Made by a program: the position numbers and the translations under genes. The notes beneath the pieces were generated by a model. That model did not search any database and was not told where the DNA came from. It saw only the letters and a program-made list of their open reading frames with translations. Of a DNA stretch of 64,000 nucleotides, positions 1-9,141 are shown piece by piece. The stretch comes from Bacteroidales bacterium (lineage in GTDB: Bacteria > Bacteroidota > Bacteroidia > Bacteroidales > UBA932), in NCBI GenBank assembly GCA_022653675.1, contig JALCST010000003.1, forward strand, positions 62,001 through 126,000, read 5' to 3'. Within the stretch, counting starts at the first letter, position 1, and every line of letters begins with the position of its first letter.

Positions 1-355
1 TCGGGAAGAATGCGTCCGGAACGTACTCGATCTCAGGTTCCCCTGCAGCAAAAGAGACGGACACTATGTCGAACTGCACCTCTTTAGCCACGGACTTCAA
101 TGCGATGTATCTTCTGGCGGCATTCACCAGATTGCCCTGTTTTTTTCCATCGACCCTGTCGAACGCCGAACGGCCATCCCTCCCCACCAACGTTTTCACC
201 TCCACGATGTGTAGCCTCGCCGGGCTTTCCATTATAAGGTCCACTTCCAGCCTGCCGCAACGCCAGTTGCGTTCCCTGAGCACCAGACCGCGCCTCAGCA
301 GATACTCCTGTGCCGCATCCTCTCCCCTTCTGCCTGTCGCAGCATTGTGCCACAT
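1..355 (-). CDS. YraN/UPF0102 family endonuclease-like protein (3' end cut by window)
   Basis: The reading frame starts at ATG 355 (MWHNAATGRRGEDAA) and runs off the left edge after 118 codons. Seen: the family's N-terminal G-E-D-A-A and YLLRRGL segment, ERNWR, then E-V-D-L-I followed by H-I-V-E-V-K. That E/D...E-x-K spacing is the restriction-endonuclease-like active site of UPF0102 (YraN). Family members are about 120 residues, so only a few C-terminal residues are missing. The cellular role of YraN is not well defined; nuclease activity is inferred from the fold. It lies just downstream of the Oar-like receptor gene but behind a terminator, and a -7 box (TATATTTG, 371-378) suggests its own promoter. 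Confidence 0.88.
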   Translation of the reverse strand, partial: MWHNAATGRRGEDAAQEYLLRRGLVLRERNWRCGRLEVDLIMESPARLHIVEVKTLVGRDGRSAFDRVDGKKQGNLVNAARRYIALKSVAKEVQFDIVSVSFAAGEPEIEYVPDAFFP

Positions 356-370
356 CCCCTCTATTTTTAA

Positions 371-402
371 CAAATATATGCAAAAAAAGGAAGCCGCCCA
401 AA
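371..402 (-). promoter_or_regulatory. Promoter for the yraN-family gene, embedded in the upstream terminator
   Basis: On the minus strand, TTTG (399-402) is followed after 20 bases by TATATTTG (371-378), matching the Bacteroidota -33/-7 pattern. The predicted start of transcription lies about 9 bases before ATG 355. The -33 box falls in the loop of the terminator hairpin of the preceding gene. Confidence 0.5.
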
Positions 403-417
403 AGGACGGCTTCCTTT
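382..417 (-). terminator. Intrinsic terminator after the first Oar-like receptor gene
   Basis: An 11-bp perfect stem (386-396 with 407-417, GGAAGCCG core) with a 10-base loop is followed on the minus strand by a run of seven T. It sits 26 bases past the stop codon of the receptor gene. Confidence 0.85.
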
Positions 418-442
418 AAAGATTTTAATATTCTTGTCCGGA

Positions 443-3400
443 TCAGAACGAGTAGCGGATCGAGAACAATGCGGACCAAGTGGAATAAGTACTTACGTAA
501 ACATGCCAAATACCACCTTTAGTATTATATGTGTAAGTACCGTCATTTGCACGGGAAAGTATATAGTTGGAATCCATCTGCTTCATATTGCCCCATTTCG
601 GGTTGAGAAGGTTGGCGACATTATTGATATCGACGCCGACCTGTATGTCATGCTTCTTTCCGGCCGCGGTGAAGTAGAAGTCCTCCATGAACTTGAAATT
701 CAAACGGTTGTACCAAGGCATCGCCTCTCCGCCACGTTTCGTGAACGAACCTTCGCAGGACTTGAGGTACTTGTTGCCCTCTATGAAATTCCAGAAGGCT
801 GTCTTGTTCTCGTCGGTTGTGAATACCATCTTTTCGAGTTGGGCTGCGGTCGGGACGTAGAGCAGGGTCTGTGCGCCGCCGTCGTTGGAGATGGAATATG
901 AACTCGAATTGCCCATCACATAAGAGTTTCTCGTATAGGAGTAACTTCCTATGTAACCGTATTCGTACCCTTCGTAAGTAAGTCCGAATGTGGAAGCGAA
1001 GTGCTTGCCGTAATCTATACGGTAGTTGACGTTGGCGACGAGATGATCCGGGGTGACATAAGTACCGTACCCGAGTTCCGGGGTATTGGATCCCAAGGAA
1101 TTATATGTCGTAGTGTTGTAAGCCGAAGTTACTTGGTCGCCGACCGCATCGTTGACGGCCTGGTTCTCGGAACGGGTATAAGCCACCATCGCGCTGAAAC
1201 CGTGATCAAAGCTCTTTTCGAGTTTGGCGGTCAACGAATAGTACCAACCGTTCACGTCGGAATTAGTGATCAGATAAGGTGTAACAGATTGATTCAAGGA
1301 GTTCTTTATGCCCTGCGAAGTCCATGTAGGTATGGCCGTGCTGGCATCACCGGGTACTATCTGGATGAAGTTGCCGGTAAGTTTCTGTCCTCCCTTGTAA
1401 ACGCATACTGAAGAGAGGTCCTTGTTATATATTCCTTCGATTGTTCCCTTGACGCCCCAAGGCAATTTGACGTCGACTGCGAGGGAAGTCTTCCATGTCA
1501 TCGGAAGCTTCAGTGTCTTGTCTATTACCGTAGTTCTCGTAGGAGCGGTCAGGTCGCCGACGAGAGTGGCATCGGGATAGCTGGACTTTATATCTTTAAG
1601 TATTTCTGATACGCTTGTGTGGAAATGAGGGGTGCCTTCCGAAGTAGTACAGACGTACTGGTTCTGCAGTACGTTGCTGTTGCCGACCGACGAGACGAGC
1701 CATACCATAGGAAGACGGCCGGTGTAAACGCCGGTTCCGCCGCGCAGTACTACCGAACGGTCGCCGGTAACGTCCCAGTTGAAGCCAACTCTCGGGGAGA
1801 CATTCAGGCGTGTCGCAGGAATGTCGCAGGTCTTGGTCCCGTAGAGAGGATCCGAAGTCGGAAGGCTGGCCATGAGGGTGGTGAATTCGGTATTTTCGTT
1901 GAATGCCATCGATGGATATACCGGAAGTTCGAATCGGACGCCCGCCGTCAGCTTGAAGCGGTCGCTTATCGACATCTCGTCCTGGAGATATGCGGAATAC
2001 TGGAGCGTCTTGAAGGTAGGATAAACCTGTGAAAGCTCGTTGTTGTTCCCGTAGGTGATCGCGAATGCGGCAGGAAGCTCGTCGTTTACGAAGTCGTTCC
2101 AACTGTCGTAAACGTAGTAACCTGCACCGCCCTGCATGAAGCCGTTGACGGCCTTGTCATATTCGAACGATACGCCCGCGAGGAGATTGTGAATTCCGAA
2201 CTGGCCGGAAATCTCGTCGGTCGCCACTGCGGTATGCACGTCGCGGAGGTTGCCGTAAGTGAACGGGTCCGGACCGAATGTGGTCAGCACTTCCTTGGTA
2301 TCCCCTTCGTTCTCGAGTATATCCACGGTAGGGAAAACGTCTCCCACGAACGAACGCGGTTCGTACTGATGGGAATAGGTAGCGCGGAGAATGTTGTTAA
2401 GCTTGCCGTCCATAAGACGCGAACTGAGTTCGGCGGCGATGGACGAGAAGTTCTGCTCCTGGAAATATCGGGAACTTTCGAAATAGAGGGCACAATCGGA
2501 AGTACGTCCGTAGATATTGCGGTTGTAAGGGTTGGGGCTTATAGGATTTACAGAACTCGAAGGAGAAGACGAATACTTGTTCTTCGTCTGGCTGTAACGT
2601 ATGTTGAAATGGTTGTTCCTGTCGATGTTCCAGTCTATGCGTGCAAGGAGTTTGTAGTCCGGGGTGGAAGCGGAGTAGTTCTGGTACCTTCCGGGATTGT
2701 ACTTATAGGTATCCTCCAGATACTTGAGCATGTTGTCCATCTGGTCGACGGTCGGACGGTTGTATTGCGTTTCGCCGCCCCATTCATCGCTTTCGCTTTT
2801 ACGTGCGAGGCGCGTCTGGCCGGGAACTATGTCGGTATCGTATTCGAAGTTGAAGAAGAAGAAGAGCTTATCCTTGATGATTGGGCCACCGACCGTTACG
2901 CCGACGGTATTCTTCAGCATGTCGGATACGTCGGTAAGTGTACCAACAGTACCGTCGCTCTTCCCGTATTTCTTGCCTTCGAAAACATTCGAAGTATAAT
3001 AGTCATAAGCGCTCATATGGAATTCGTTGGTACCACTCTTCGTCACGGCCTGGATGGAACCTCCCGTGAATCCGCTCTGGCGTACGTCGTAAGGGGTGAT
3101 GCTTACGGAAAGCTGATCCAATGCATCGAGGGAAATAGGCGAGCCGCCTGCAGGCAGGTTGCTGCCGATGCCGAACGCATTGTTGAATGCGGCTCCGTCG
3201 ACGGTAACATAGGAACCGCGGTAAGTGCCGCCGCCGACCGCGAGGCCGTTGCTCGTGACGACAGCCTGAGGAGTGAGGCGAAGCACGTCGTTGAGGCTGC
3301 GACTGACAGTAGGCAATGTCTCTATCGTACGTGTATCGGCCGTAGTTATGGCTCCGGCGCGGTCGCTGCGCATATTGGAACTGAGTGCATCTGCGGAGAC

Positions 3401-3763
3401 CACTATGGCTTCGAGACCGATAGACTCCTGTTTCATTTCGATGTTGAGGACATAGTTATCGGAAAGTGCCACATTGACACCCGTAACTTCATAGTCACGA
3501 TATCCGAGCATCGAAACCTTGATGGTGTAAGGTCCACCGGCGCGCACGTTCAGGAGATTGAAGTTACCTGACTTGTCGGTCACGGCGTAATACTGTGTCC
3601 CGGCTGGAGTGTAGGAGGCAATGACGGTGGCGCCTGCGAGAGGGCCTTCGTCATCGGTGATTCTGCCGCTCATGGACGAAGTCGTGACCTGGCCGAACGC
3701 GACCGGCAGGATGGCGACGAGACCGATGAGCATAAGTGCAAATCGTCTAATAGTTTGATTCAT
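443..3763 (-). CDS. Oar-like TonB-dependent outer-membrane receptor (copy 1)
   Basis: A 1106-residue outer-membrane receptor. The chosen start (MNQTIRRFALML, ATG 3761-3763) gives a signal peptide ending near VAFG; a longer open frame reaches 3847 but its start would lie upstream of the predicted promoter. Order: signal peptide, carboxypeptidase-regulatory-like domain (about residues 25-115, SGRITDDEGPLAGATV), TonB plug (about 120-250, with SRSLNDVLRLTPQ and YDVRQSGFTGGSIQAVTKSG), then a long beta-barrel ending in aromatic F (SIRYSF), as expected for BAM recognition. This is the Oar/OmpA-related receptor type, usually found without a SusD partner, as here. The substrate is unknown. The paralogue directly upstream shares the same architecture. 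Confidence is high for family, none for ligand. Confidence 0.9.
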   Translation of the reverse strand: MNQTIRRFALMLIGLVAILPVAFGQVTTSSMSGRITDDEGPLAGATVIASYTPAGTQYYAVTDKSGNFNLLNVRAGGPYTIKVSMLGYRDYEVTGVNVALSDNYVLNIEMKQESIGLEAIVVSADALSSNMRSDRAGAITTADTRTIETLPTVSRSLNDVLRLTPQAVVTSNGLAVGGGTYRGSYVTVDGAAFNNAFGIGSNLPAGGSPISLDALDQLSVSITPYDVRQSGFTGGSIQAVTKSGTNEFHMSAYDYYTSNVFEGKKYGKSDGTVGTLTDVSDMLKNTVGVTVGGPIIKDKLFFFFNFEYDTDIVPGQTRLARKSESDEWGGETQYNRPTVDQMDNMLKYLEDTYKYNPGRYQNYSASTPDYKLLARIDWNIDRNNHFNIRYSQTKNKYSSSPSSSVNPISPNPYNRNIYGRTSDCALYFESSRYFQEQNFSSIAAELSSRLMDGKLNNILRATYSHQYEPRSFVGDVFPTVDILENEGDTKEVLTTFGPDPFTYGNLRDVHTAVATDEISGQFGIHNLLAGVSFEYDKAVNGFMQGGAGYYVYDSWNDFVNDELPAAFAITYGNNNELSQVYPTFKTLQYSAYLQDEMSISDRFKLTAGVRFELPVYPSMAFNENTEFTTLMASLPTSDPLYGTKTCDIPATRLNVSPRVGFNWDVTGDRSVVLRGGTGVYTGRLPMVWLVSSVGNSNVLQNQYVCTTSEGTPHFHTSVSEILKDIKSSYPDATLVGDLTAPTRTTVIDKTLKLPMTWKTSLAVDVKLPWGVKGTIEGIYNKDLSSVCVYKGGQKLTGNFIQIVPGDASTAIPTWTSQGIKNSLNQSVTPYLITNSDVNGWYYSLTAKLEKSFDHGFSAMVAYTRSENQAVNDAVGDQVTSAYNTTTYNSLGSNTPELGYGTYVTPDHLVANVNYRIDYGKHFASTFGLTYEGYEYGYIGSYSYTRNSYVMGNSSSYSISNDGGAQTLLYVPTAAQLEKMVFTTDENKTAFWNFIEGNKYLKSCEGSFTKRGGEAMPWYNRLNFKFMEDFYFTAAGKKHDIQVGVDINNVANLLNPKWGNMKQMDSNYILSRANDGTYTYNTKGGIWHVYVSTYSTWSALFSIRYSF

Positions 3764-3817
3764 ATAACTTGTGATTATTAAGGTTTTCCAAGTATCTGAG
3801 CTGTTTTTCAGCCGGCG

Positions 3818-3848
3818 CAAAGATAGCAAACTCCGGTAAAACGCCAAA
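3818..3848 (-). promoter_or_regulatory. Promoter of the first Oar-like receptor gene
   Basis: TTTG (3845-3848), 19-base spacer, TATCTTTG (3818-3825) on the minus strand: an excellent Bacteroidota promoter. The -33 box is only a few bases past the stop codon of the upstream paralogue, so the two receptors can be transcribed separately. Confidence 0.7.
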
Positions 3849-3850
3849 AA

Positions 3851-6800
3851 TTAGAATATGTATCTTAGGCTGACCTGCATCGACCACGTTGAACTGAAGC
3901 TCTTTGATGTCGTGAACGTTTTTTTGAGAATTTCAGTGCCGTTGGCCTGGAACTGGTAGGCAGGCGCTTCCGTAGAACCCTGCGAGTACCCGCTGACCAC
4001 TTTCAGGATATTCGTCTTTTGAACATAATAGTAGTTGCCCCAACTGCTGTTAAGCAAGTTACCGAGATTCAGGATGTCGAAGCCGAGTTGGATGGTATTT
4101 CGGCGCTGTGCAACATTCAAATAGAAATTCTGATGGATTTTAACGTCGATCTGGTTAATCCACGGATAAACGCCTCCGTTGCGTTCCGCAAACTGTCCCT
4201 TTCTCGTGCGAAGGTATGCATCCTGGTTTATATAGTTCCAGAAGTCGTCGGCCTGTTCCTCTGCTGTATAGACCTCGCTCCAGCCGGAAGGGGTATAATC
4301 CTTGAATTGAAGCTCGTCTTTATTATGCGGCACATAGATCAGTGTTCCGCTGGAACTGCCCCCGTCGCCGAGTACGGCAGCAGTATATGTATAAGAGAAC
4401 CTGCCCTGCGGCCCACCTTCGTAGAAGATGCTGACGCCCGTACCGAAATGCCTCAGCCAGTCGAACGAATAACTCAGCGAGGATATAAGGCGTTCGGGGG
4501 TCACGTATCCGGCATATCCTAGTTCCTGATGGTTGGCTCCGTTCACTGTCGCCAAAGTGCTCCAGGCCGAGGAGATCTGGTCGCCTATGCCGTCGTTCAG
4601 GCTCTTCGCCCTCGAATGCGTGAACGCTACCATTCCGCTGAATCCCTTGGAGAATTTCTTCTCGAGTTTACAGGTCAGGGAATAATAATACCCGGCGATG
4701 TCGGCGTTAGTCAGCACGTAAGCTCCGTAGAACGTCGCCCCACCGTCCCCGCTGGAAAGATATTTTCCACCGTAGATCAAACGGTTGTCGGAAGTGAGGT
4801 TGTTCGTGGAAACAGGATTCTTGAGATCGGCGTTGAATACGTAGGCGGGATTGATATCCTTGTTGTATATCCCTTCTATGCTTGCGGTCATATTCCAAGG
4901 CAGCTTAAAATCGATCGCGAGGGAGGTCTTCCATGTCTGTGGCATCTTGAAGTCCTTGTCTATGAATGTGCAGGAAGATCCTATCGTCGAGGATCCCTCG
5001 GTAAAACCGTCGGGATAGAGCTGGTCGAGCAGATATTTCCTGGTATTTTCCGATTCGTCGGAAGGGAATTTCGGAATGTCAGAAGTCTTTGCCACTGTGG
5101 TCTGGAGCGTGCCGGAATCGCCCGCGAGCGAAACTATCCAGACGAACGGGACGCGTCCGGTGAAGAGACCTGTACCGCCGCGCATGACTACCGAACGGTC
5201 ACCGCTTATGTCCCAGTTGAAACCTATCCTCGGGGACCACATCACCTTCGTGCTCGGAAGCTGGGTAGTGGAATAGTTCCTCGTGATTCCCTCGGCCCTT
5301 TCCGAGGCATCCACGGATGCGAAGGAAATCGCAGCGAGCCGTTCGTTCCATCCGGTGAGTTCGGGATACATGGGCAGTTCGATGCGAAGGCCGGCGGTCA
5401 ACCTGAAATTGTCGCTTATTGACATCTCATCCTGGGCATAAAACGAGAGCTGTTCGTAATCGAAGGAAGGAAAGACCTGGCTGAAGTCGGACCTGTTGGA
5501 GTGGGTTATGGCGAACTGGTAAGGACTGTCGAAGACCGTGCCATTATCGAGTGCAGCATCCAACTCTTCCTCGGTGTCGAAAGTAAAAGTATAATAACCC
5601 CTTCCGAATCTCTGGAACCCGTTTCTCGTATTGTCGAATTCGAAGGAGGCCCCGGCCAGAAAATTATGGATACCCTTCGAAAACGAAAGCTCGTCGGTCA
5701 CGTTATAAGTGCGTACGTCGCGAAGGTTACCATAGGAGAAAAGTTCGGTACCGAAGCTCGTATACGTGTTGCCGCCCACCACTATGTCCACGAAAGGGAA
5801 TTCCCCTCCCTGCGTGGAACGCGGTTCGTACTGATGGGAATAGGACAATCGCAACACATTGTTCAGCCTGCCCTCCAACAGACGGGAATTTAGCTCAGCC
5901 GCCATCGACGAGAAGTTCTGCTCCTGGAAGTAGCGTGCGTTCTGGAAATAGACCGCCGTCATCGACGTGCGGCTGTTCGTAGTGAAACCCCTGTCTGCAA
6001 GGCCGCTGGTCGAAGTGGAAGGGCCGCTCGGATATTTGCTCTTGGTATTGCTGTAGCGTACGCTGAGCTTGTTGTCGCGGTTTATGTTCCAGTCGATCCT
6101 TCCGAGGATCTTGAATCCGGGGGAATCGGCGGAATATCCCATGTATGCACCGGGGTCGTAGTTGTAATTGCTTTTCAGATAATTTGAAACTTTATCCAGT
6201 ATGGCCTGGGTCGGACGGGCCACGCCGTCGCTGCCGTCGCTGTAAACCTTTCCGTCGTATCCGCTAGGGACACGCGAAGGACCCGGTTCCACCGACTTCT
6301 CTATTTCAACGTTGAGGAAAAAGAAGAGCTTGTCCTTTATTATCGGCCCCCCTACCCTGCCTCCGTACATCAGATATTGGGAATCGCTGCGGGTCAGGGT
6401 ATAATCTTTGCCAATCCTGACTCCCTTCATATCCTGGTTGTTAAAATACGTGTAGGCGGAACCTTCGAACCGGTTCGAGCCGGAACGGGTTATCGCATTT
6501 ATCGACGCCCCGATGAATCCGCTCTGGCGTACGTCGTAAGGGGCGATATTGACCGAAATTTGTTCTACTGCGTCAATAGATATCGGCGAACCGTTTGCAG
6601 GAATGTTCTGACCTATGCCGAATGCATTGTTGAATGCCGCCCCGTCAACGGTTACGAAAGACTGGCGGTAGTTTCCGCCGCCTATTTCTTTACCTGACGA
6701 GGACGCCTGGGGAGTAAGCTTGAGGATATCATTCACGCTGCGGCTGACAGTCGGGATATCGCTTATCTCCCTCACCCCTACGGAAGTCACGGCCCCGGCC

Positions 6801-7201
6801 CTGTCGCTTCTCATACTACTTGAAGAGGACTCCGCCGAAACGACTATCGCGTTGAGGCTCACCGTTTCCTCCTGCATCAAGACTTTCAGAACATAATTGT
6901 CCCCGAGGGCCACATTTATGTCGGTCACTTCATAGTCCCTGAAACCCAGCATGGTTATTTTTACGCTATACGGCCCTCCGGCCTGAATGTTTGGAATTCT
7001 GAAATTTCCCGAATTGTCTGCAGCTGAATAGTATACCGTTCCGGAAGGAACGTGGGTCGCAACAATCGAGGCACCGGCCAACGGGCCATTTTCGTCGGTT
7101 ATTTTTCCGCTCATAGAGGAAGTGGTGACTTGAGCAGAAACATTCAGCGACAAAAAAGTCAGGGAAAAAAGAATACAAAGGAAGCTAATAGTTTTTTTCA
7201 T
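3851..7201 (-). CDS. Oar-like TonB-dependent outer-membrane receptor (copy 2)
   Basis: A 1116-residue receptor with the same layout as its neighbour: signal peptide (MKKTISFLCILFSLTFLSLNVSAQ, cut after SAQ is likely 20+ residues in), regulatory-like beta-sandwich (SGKITDENGPLAGASIV), plug with SRSVNDILKLTPQ and YDVRQSGFIGASINAITRSG, then the barrel ending in RYIF. The two copies are diverged but clearly collinear, so they come from an old tandem duplication. No SusD-like lipoprotein or hydrolase adjoins either. A -7 box TAATTTTG at 7224-7231 would start the message about 16 bases before the ATG. The ligand is not predictable. Confidence 0.9.
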   Translation of the reverse strand: MKKTISFLCILFSLTFLSLNVSAQVTTSSMSGKITDENGPLAGASIVATHVPSGTVYYSAADNSGNFRIPNIQAGGPYSVKITMLGFRDYEVTDINVALGDNYVLKVLMQEETVSLNAIVVSAESSSSSMRSDRAGAVTSVGVREISDIPTVSRSVNDILKLTPQASSSGKEIGGGNYRQSFVTVDGAAFNNAFGIGQNIPANGSPISIDAVEQISVNIAPYDVRQSGFIGASINAITRSGSNRFEGSAYTYFNNQDMKGVRIGKDYTLTRSDSQYLMYGGRVGGPIIKDKLFFFLNVEIEKSVEPGPSRVPSGYDGKVYSDGSDGVARPTQAILDKVSNYLKSNYNYDPGAYMGYSADSPGFKILGRIDWNINRDNKLSVRYSNTKSKYPSGPSTSTSGLADRGFTTNSRTSMTAVYFQNARYFQEQNFSSMAAELNSRLLEGRLNNVLRLSYSHQYEPRSTQGGEFPFVDIVVGGNTYTSFGTELFSYGNLRDVRTYNVTDELSFSKGIHNFLAGASFEFDNTRNGFQRFGRGYYTFTFDTEEELDAALDNGTVFDSPYQFAITHSNRSDFSQVFPSFDYEQLSFYAQDEMSISDNFRLTAGLRIELPMYPELTGWNERLAAISFASVDASERAEGITRNYSTTQLPSTKVMWSPRIGFNWDISGDRSVVMRGGTGLFTGRVPFVWIVSLAGDSGTLQTTVAKTSDIPKFPSDESENTRKYLLDQLYPDGFTEGSSTIGSSCTFIDKDFKMPQTWKTSLAIDFKLPWNMTASIEGIYNKDINPAYVFNADLKNPVSTNNLTSDNRLIYGGKYLSSGDGGATFYGAYVLTNADIAGYYYSLTCKLEKKFSKGFSGMVAFTHSRAKSLNDGIGDQISSAWSTLATVNGANHQELGYAGYVTPERLISSLSYSFDWLRHFGTGVSIFYEGGPQGRFSYTYTAAVLGDGGSSSGTLIYVPHNKDELQFKDYTPSGWSEVYTAEEQADDFWNYINQDAYLRTRKGQFAERNGGVYPWINQIDVKIHQNFYLNVAQRRNTIQLGFDILNLGNLLNSSWGNYYYVQKTNILKVVSGYSQGSTEAPAYQFQANGTEILKKTFTTSKSFSSTWSMQVSLRYIF

Positions 7202-7223
7202 AATGAATTAGGTATTATCAACA

Positions 7224-7231
7224 CAAAATTA
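7224..7231 (-). promoter_or_regulatory. -7 promoter box of the second Oar-like receptor gene
   Basis: TAATTTTG on the minus strand, 23 bases upstream of ATG 7201. The -33 box is weak (an ATTGTT-like sequence near 7250-7255). Confidence 0.45.
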
Positions 7232-7278
7232 ACACTCTTTATGGAAGGGGAACAATTAAGTTATCAACAGAAGATTGG

Positions 7279-7309
7279 TTTGTATTGTTGATATCTTTCA
7301 TTATCTTTG
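7279..7309 (+). promoter_or_regulatory. metK promoter
   Basis: TTTG (7279-7282), 19-base spacer, TATCTTTG (7302-7309): a consensus Bacteroidota promoter. The predicted start is near 7316, immediately before the SAM-II aptamer, giving a leader of about 140 bases. Confidence 0.75.
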
Positions 7310-7317
7310 TCATGGAT

Positions 7318-7372
7318 TTGGTGGATAGATTTGAACTTGCTTGCAACCACTTAAAAAAATGCTAAAATGAGT
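7318..7372 (+). ncRNA. SAM-II riboswitch aptamer
   Basis: SAM-II aptamers are small H-type pseudoknots. Seen: P1 strands GTGG (7321-7324) and CCAC (7347-7350), the loop GATTTGAACTTGCTTGCAA between them, then TTAAA and TGCTAAAA (7351-7367), which match the conserved SAM-II elements GAUUU, UUGCAA, UAAA and GCUAAA in order and spacing. It lies between the metK promoter and metK, the SAM synthetase gene, so ligand and gene agree. SAM-V shares the core and is the main alternative label. Confidence 0.85.
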
Positions 7373-7400
7373 TCCGCGCCCTGCGGAAAGCGTTCCGTTC

Positions 7401-7433
7401 AAATCAATCCTCAAATCGAAGATTGGTTTTTTT
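7401..7433 (+). terminator. Attenuator terminator in the metK leader
   Basis: A 9-bp stem (7401-7409 with 7421-7429, one G-T pair) with an 11-base loop runs into a T-tract (7427-7433), all before the metK ATG at 7456. Its 5' arm overlaps GTTCAAATC (7397-7405), which is perfectly complementary to GATTTGAAC (7328-7336) inside the riboswitch aptamer. Between them lie competing hairpins 7372-7377/7383-7388 and 7384-7388/7393-7397. This looks like a SAM-controlled transcription terminator. Confidence 0.75.
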
Positions 7434-7455
7434 ATTTATAAATATCGAATTAAAA

Positions 7456-8727
7456 ATGAAAAGGAACAATTACCTGTTTTCATCCGAATCAGTATCCGAA
7501 GGCCATCCGGATAAAGTGGCCGACCAGATTTCAGACGCAATTCTCGACGAATGCCTCAAATACGATCCAGCTTCGCACGTAGCGTGCGAGACCTTCGTCA
7601 GTACCGGCTTCGTACTCGTTGGCGGCGAAATAACTACAAAGGCTTATGTGGACGTGCCCGAAGTGGCCCGCCGGACCATAAGGGAGATAGGATACACGAA
7701 GGGCGAATATGGGTTCGACTACAACTCATGCGGAGTAGTTTCCCTGATACACGCACAGTCTCCGGACATCAACCAGGGGGTAAGCCGCAAGGATCCCTCA
7801 GAACAGGGTGCCGGCGACCAGGGAATGATGTTCGGTTATGCCTGCAACGAAACCGAAGAGTATATGCCTCTTCCCGTTTCCCTTGCAAGAAAGGCGATGG
7901 ACATACTTACCGAAGTCCGAAAAAAGAGCTCCCTCATGCCTTACCTGCGTCCCGATTCCAAATGCCAGTTCACCGTTGAATACGACGGAACCACGAACAG
8001 GCCGGTACGTGTCGATACGATAGTGCTTTCTACGCAACACGACGACTTCGACGCAGACGAAAAGGCGATGCACGACAAGATCGAAAACGACGTCAAATCC
8101 ATCGTGATCGAACGCCTCGTCGGATCCCTGCCTGAAAAAACCAGAGAGCTGTTCGGCGATGGCATAAGGATTTTGGTCAATCCTACCGGTAAATTCGTCA
8201 TCGGAGGTCCGGCCGGCGATACCGGTCTGACAGGACGCAAGATAATAGTGGATACTTATGGCGGACGCGCCCCTCACGGAGGCGGTTCGTTCTCGGGCAA
8301 GGATCCGAGCAAGGTGGACCGTTCTGCTACTTATGCGGCCCGCCACATTGCAAAAAATATGGTCGCTGCCGGAGTTGCAGACGAGATGACCCTGCAACTC
8401 GCATATGCCATAGGGGTTGCCCGGCCCGTCAGCATTTTCGTCACCACAAACGGCACTAACCATACCAAATTCAGCGATGCTGAGATAGCGAATTACATAT
8501 GGGACAATCCGGAAACATTTCCGCTCACCCCTTCAGGCATCATAGGGAAATACGGGCTATGCAATCCTATCTATTTGCAGACCGCCCGTTACGGACATTT
8601 CGGATGCACCCCTTACAGTGAAAGAATGGTCATAGGGCGCAAACGTCCTGCCGAAATGCAGACCGTAAGATTCTATTCGTGGGAAGAGCTCGATACGGCG
8701 GACCGGATCAGGGAAGACCTGCTCTAA
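7456..8727 (+). CDS. metK: S-adenosylmethionine synthetase
   Basis: Makes S-adenosylmethionine from methionine and ATP in the cytoplasm. The 423-residue protein has the family signatures: [21 protein letters not shown] at the N terminus, [12 protein letters not shown] (family hexapeptide region), [17 protein letters not shown] and the C-terminal H-F-G region. The start at ATG 7456 ([10 protein letters not shown]) fits homologues; an in-frame ATG at 7423 lies inside the terminator stem and is unlikely. The length is slightly above the usual 380-400 residues, as in other Bacteroidota. Control is by the SAM-II riboswitch and terminator just upstream. The 3' end overlaps the convergent lipoprotein gene by 4 bases. 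An adenosylhomocysteinase gene 6 kb away acts in the same SAM cycle. Confidence 0.98.
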   Translation: MKRNNYLFSSESVSEGHPDKVADQISDAILDECLKYDPASHVACETFVSTGFVLVGGEITTKAYVDVPEVARRTIREIGYTKGEYGFDYNSCGVVSLIHAQSPDINQGVSRKDPSEQGAGDQGMMFGYACNETEEYMPLPVSLARKAMDILTEVRKKSSLMPYLRPDSKCQFTVEYDGTTNRPVRVDTIVLSTQHDDFDADEKAMHDKIENDVKSIVIERLVGSLPEKTRELFGDGIRILVNPTGKFVIGGPAGDTGLTGRKIIVDTYGGRAPHGGGSFSGKDPSKVDRSATYAARHIAKNMVAAGVADEMTLQLAYAIGVARPVSIFVTTNGTNHTKFSDAEIANYIWDNPETFPLTPSGIIGKYGLCNPIYLQTARYGHFGCTPYSERMVIGRKRPAEMQTVRFYSWEELDTADRIREDLL

Positions 8728-9119
8728 TTTATCGACGACACCTTCCAGACTCCGCCGATCTTTTCAAGGACCATGTCCTTAAGGACTTTGGTGCTGTCCG
8801 GAAGGGATAGTTCGTAAGAAACCGAGCACGCGTCCTTGCCTTTGACGGCCTTGACGACGGTTATCCCGGTATTCCGGGACATCTCCATCGCAGCTTCCCG
8901 GATTTCGTCGCTTTCATATTCCTGTGAATCTATCGCCGATCTCAGGGCTGACGAGAGGGTATCGGTACAAAATGTGACGGCATTTTCATATTCGCCTGCA
9001 AAATAGGCCTTGAGGAAATCTCCGGCAACAGCTTCCGGACCAAGTTTCCCGTTATTTCCGCAAGATGCACATGAAAACATCAACACACTGATTGATAATA
9101 TTTTAAAGATGCGAATCAT
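8724..9119 (-). CDS. Small lipoprotein, DUF4878-like
   Basis: A 131-residue predicted lipoprotein. From ATG 9119 the N terminus is [20 protein letters not shown], with Cys17 or Cys20 as lipidation site. The rest resembles the DUF4878/SnoaL-like fold of small Bacteroidota lipoproteins: a helix with [14 protein letters not shown], then paired strands ending [10 protein letters not shown]. The function of the family is unknown. An ATG four codons upstream (9131) is possible, but the predicted transcription start (near 9135) favours 9119. It is divergent from arsR with overlapping promoters, and convergent with metK (4-base overlap). Confidence 0.7.
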   Translation of the reverse strand: MIRIFKILSISVLMFSCASCGNNGKLGPEAVAGDFLKAYFAGEYENAVTFCTDTLSSALRSAIDSQEYESDEIREAAMEMSRNTGITVVKAVKGKDACSVSYELSLPDSTKVLKDMVLEKIGGVWKVSSIN

Positions 9120-9141
9120 AAGTAAGTCCATTTTGTTTCGA

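Noticed and set aside
2189-3571. Long open frame of 460 codons antisense to the first Oar-like receptor
   Set aside because: It is a shadow frame: no family resemblance, and the minus-strand receptor explains the region fully. The same applies to long antisense frames at 16247-17614, 19193-20533, 24640-25692 and 55399-56538.
7270-7429. 12-base direct repeat GAAGATTGGTTT at 7270-7281 and 7418-7429 around the riboswitch
   Set aside because: One copy overlaps the promoter -33 box and the other the terminator arm; each is explained by its own element and the match is short enough to be chance.
7423-7455. Upstream in-frame ATG for metK
   Set aside because: It would add hydrophobic residues encoded by the terminator T-run and does not match the family N terminus.
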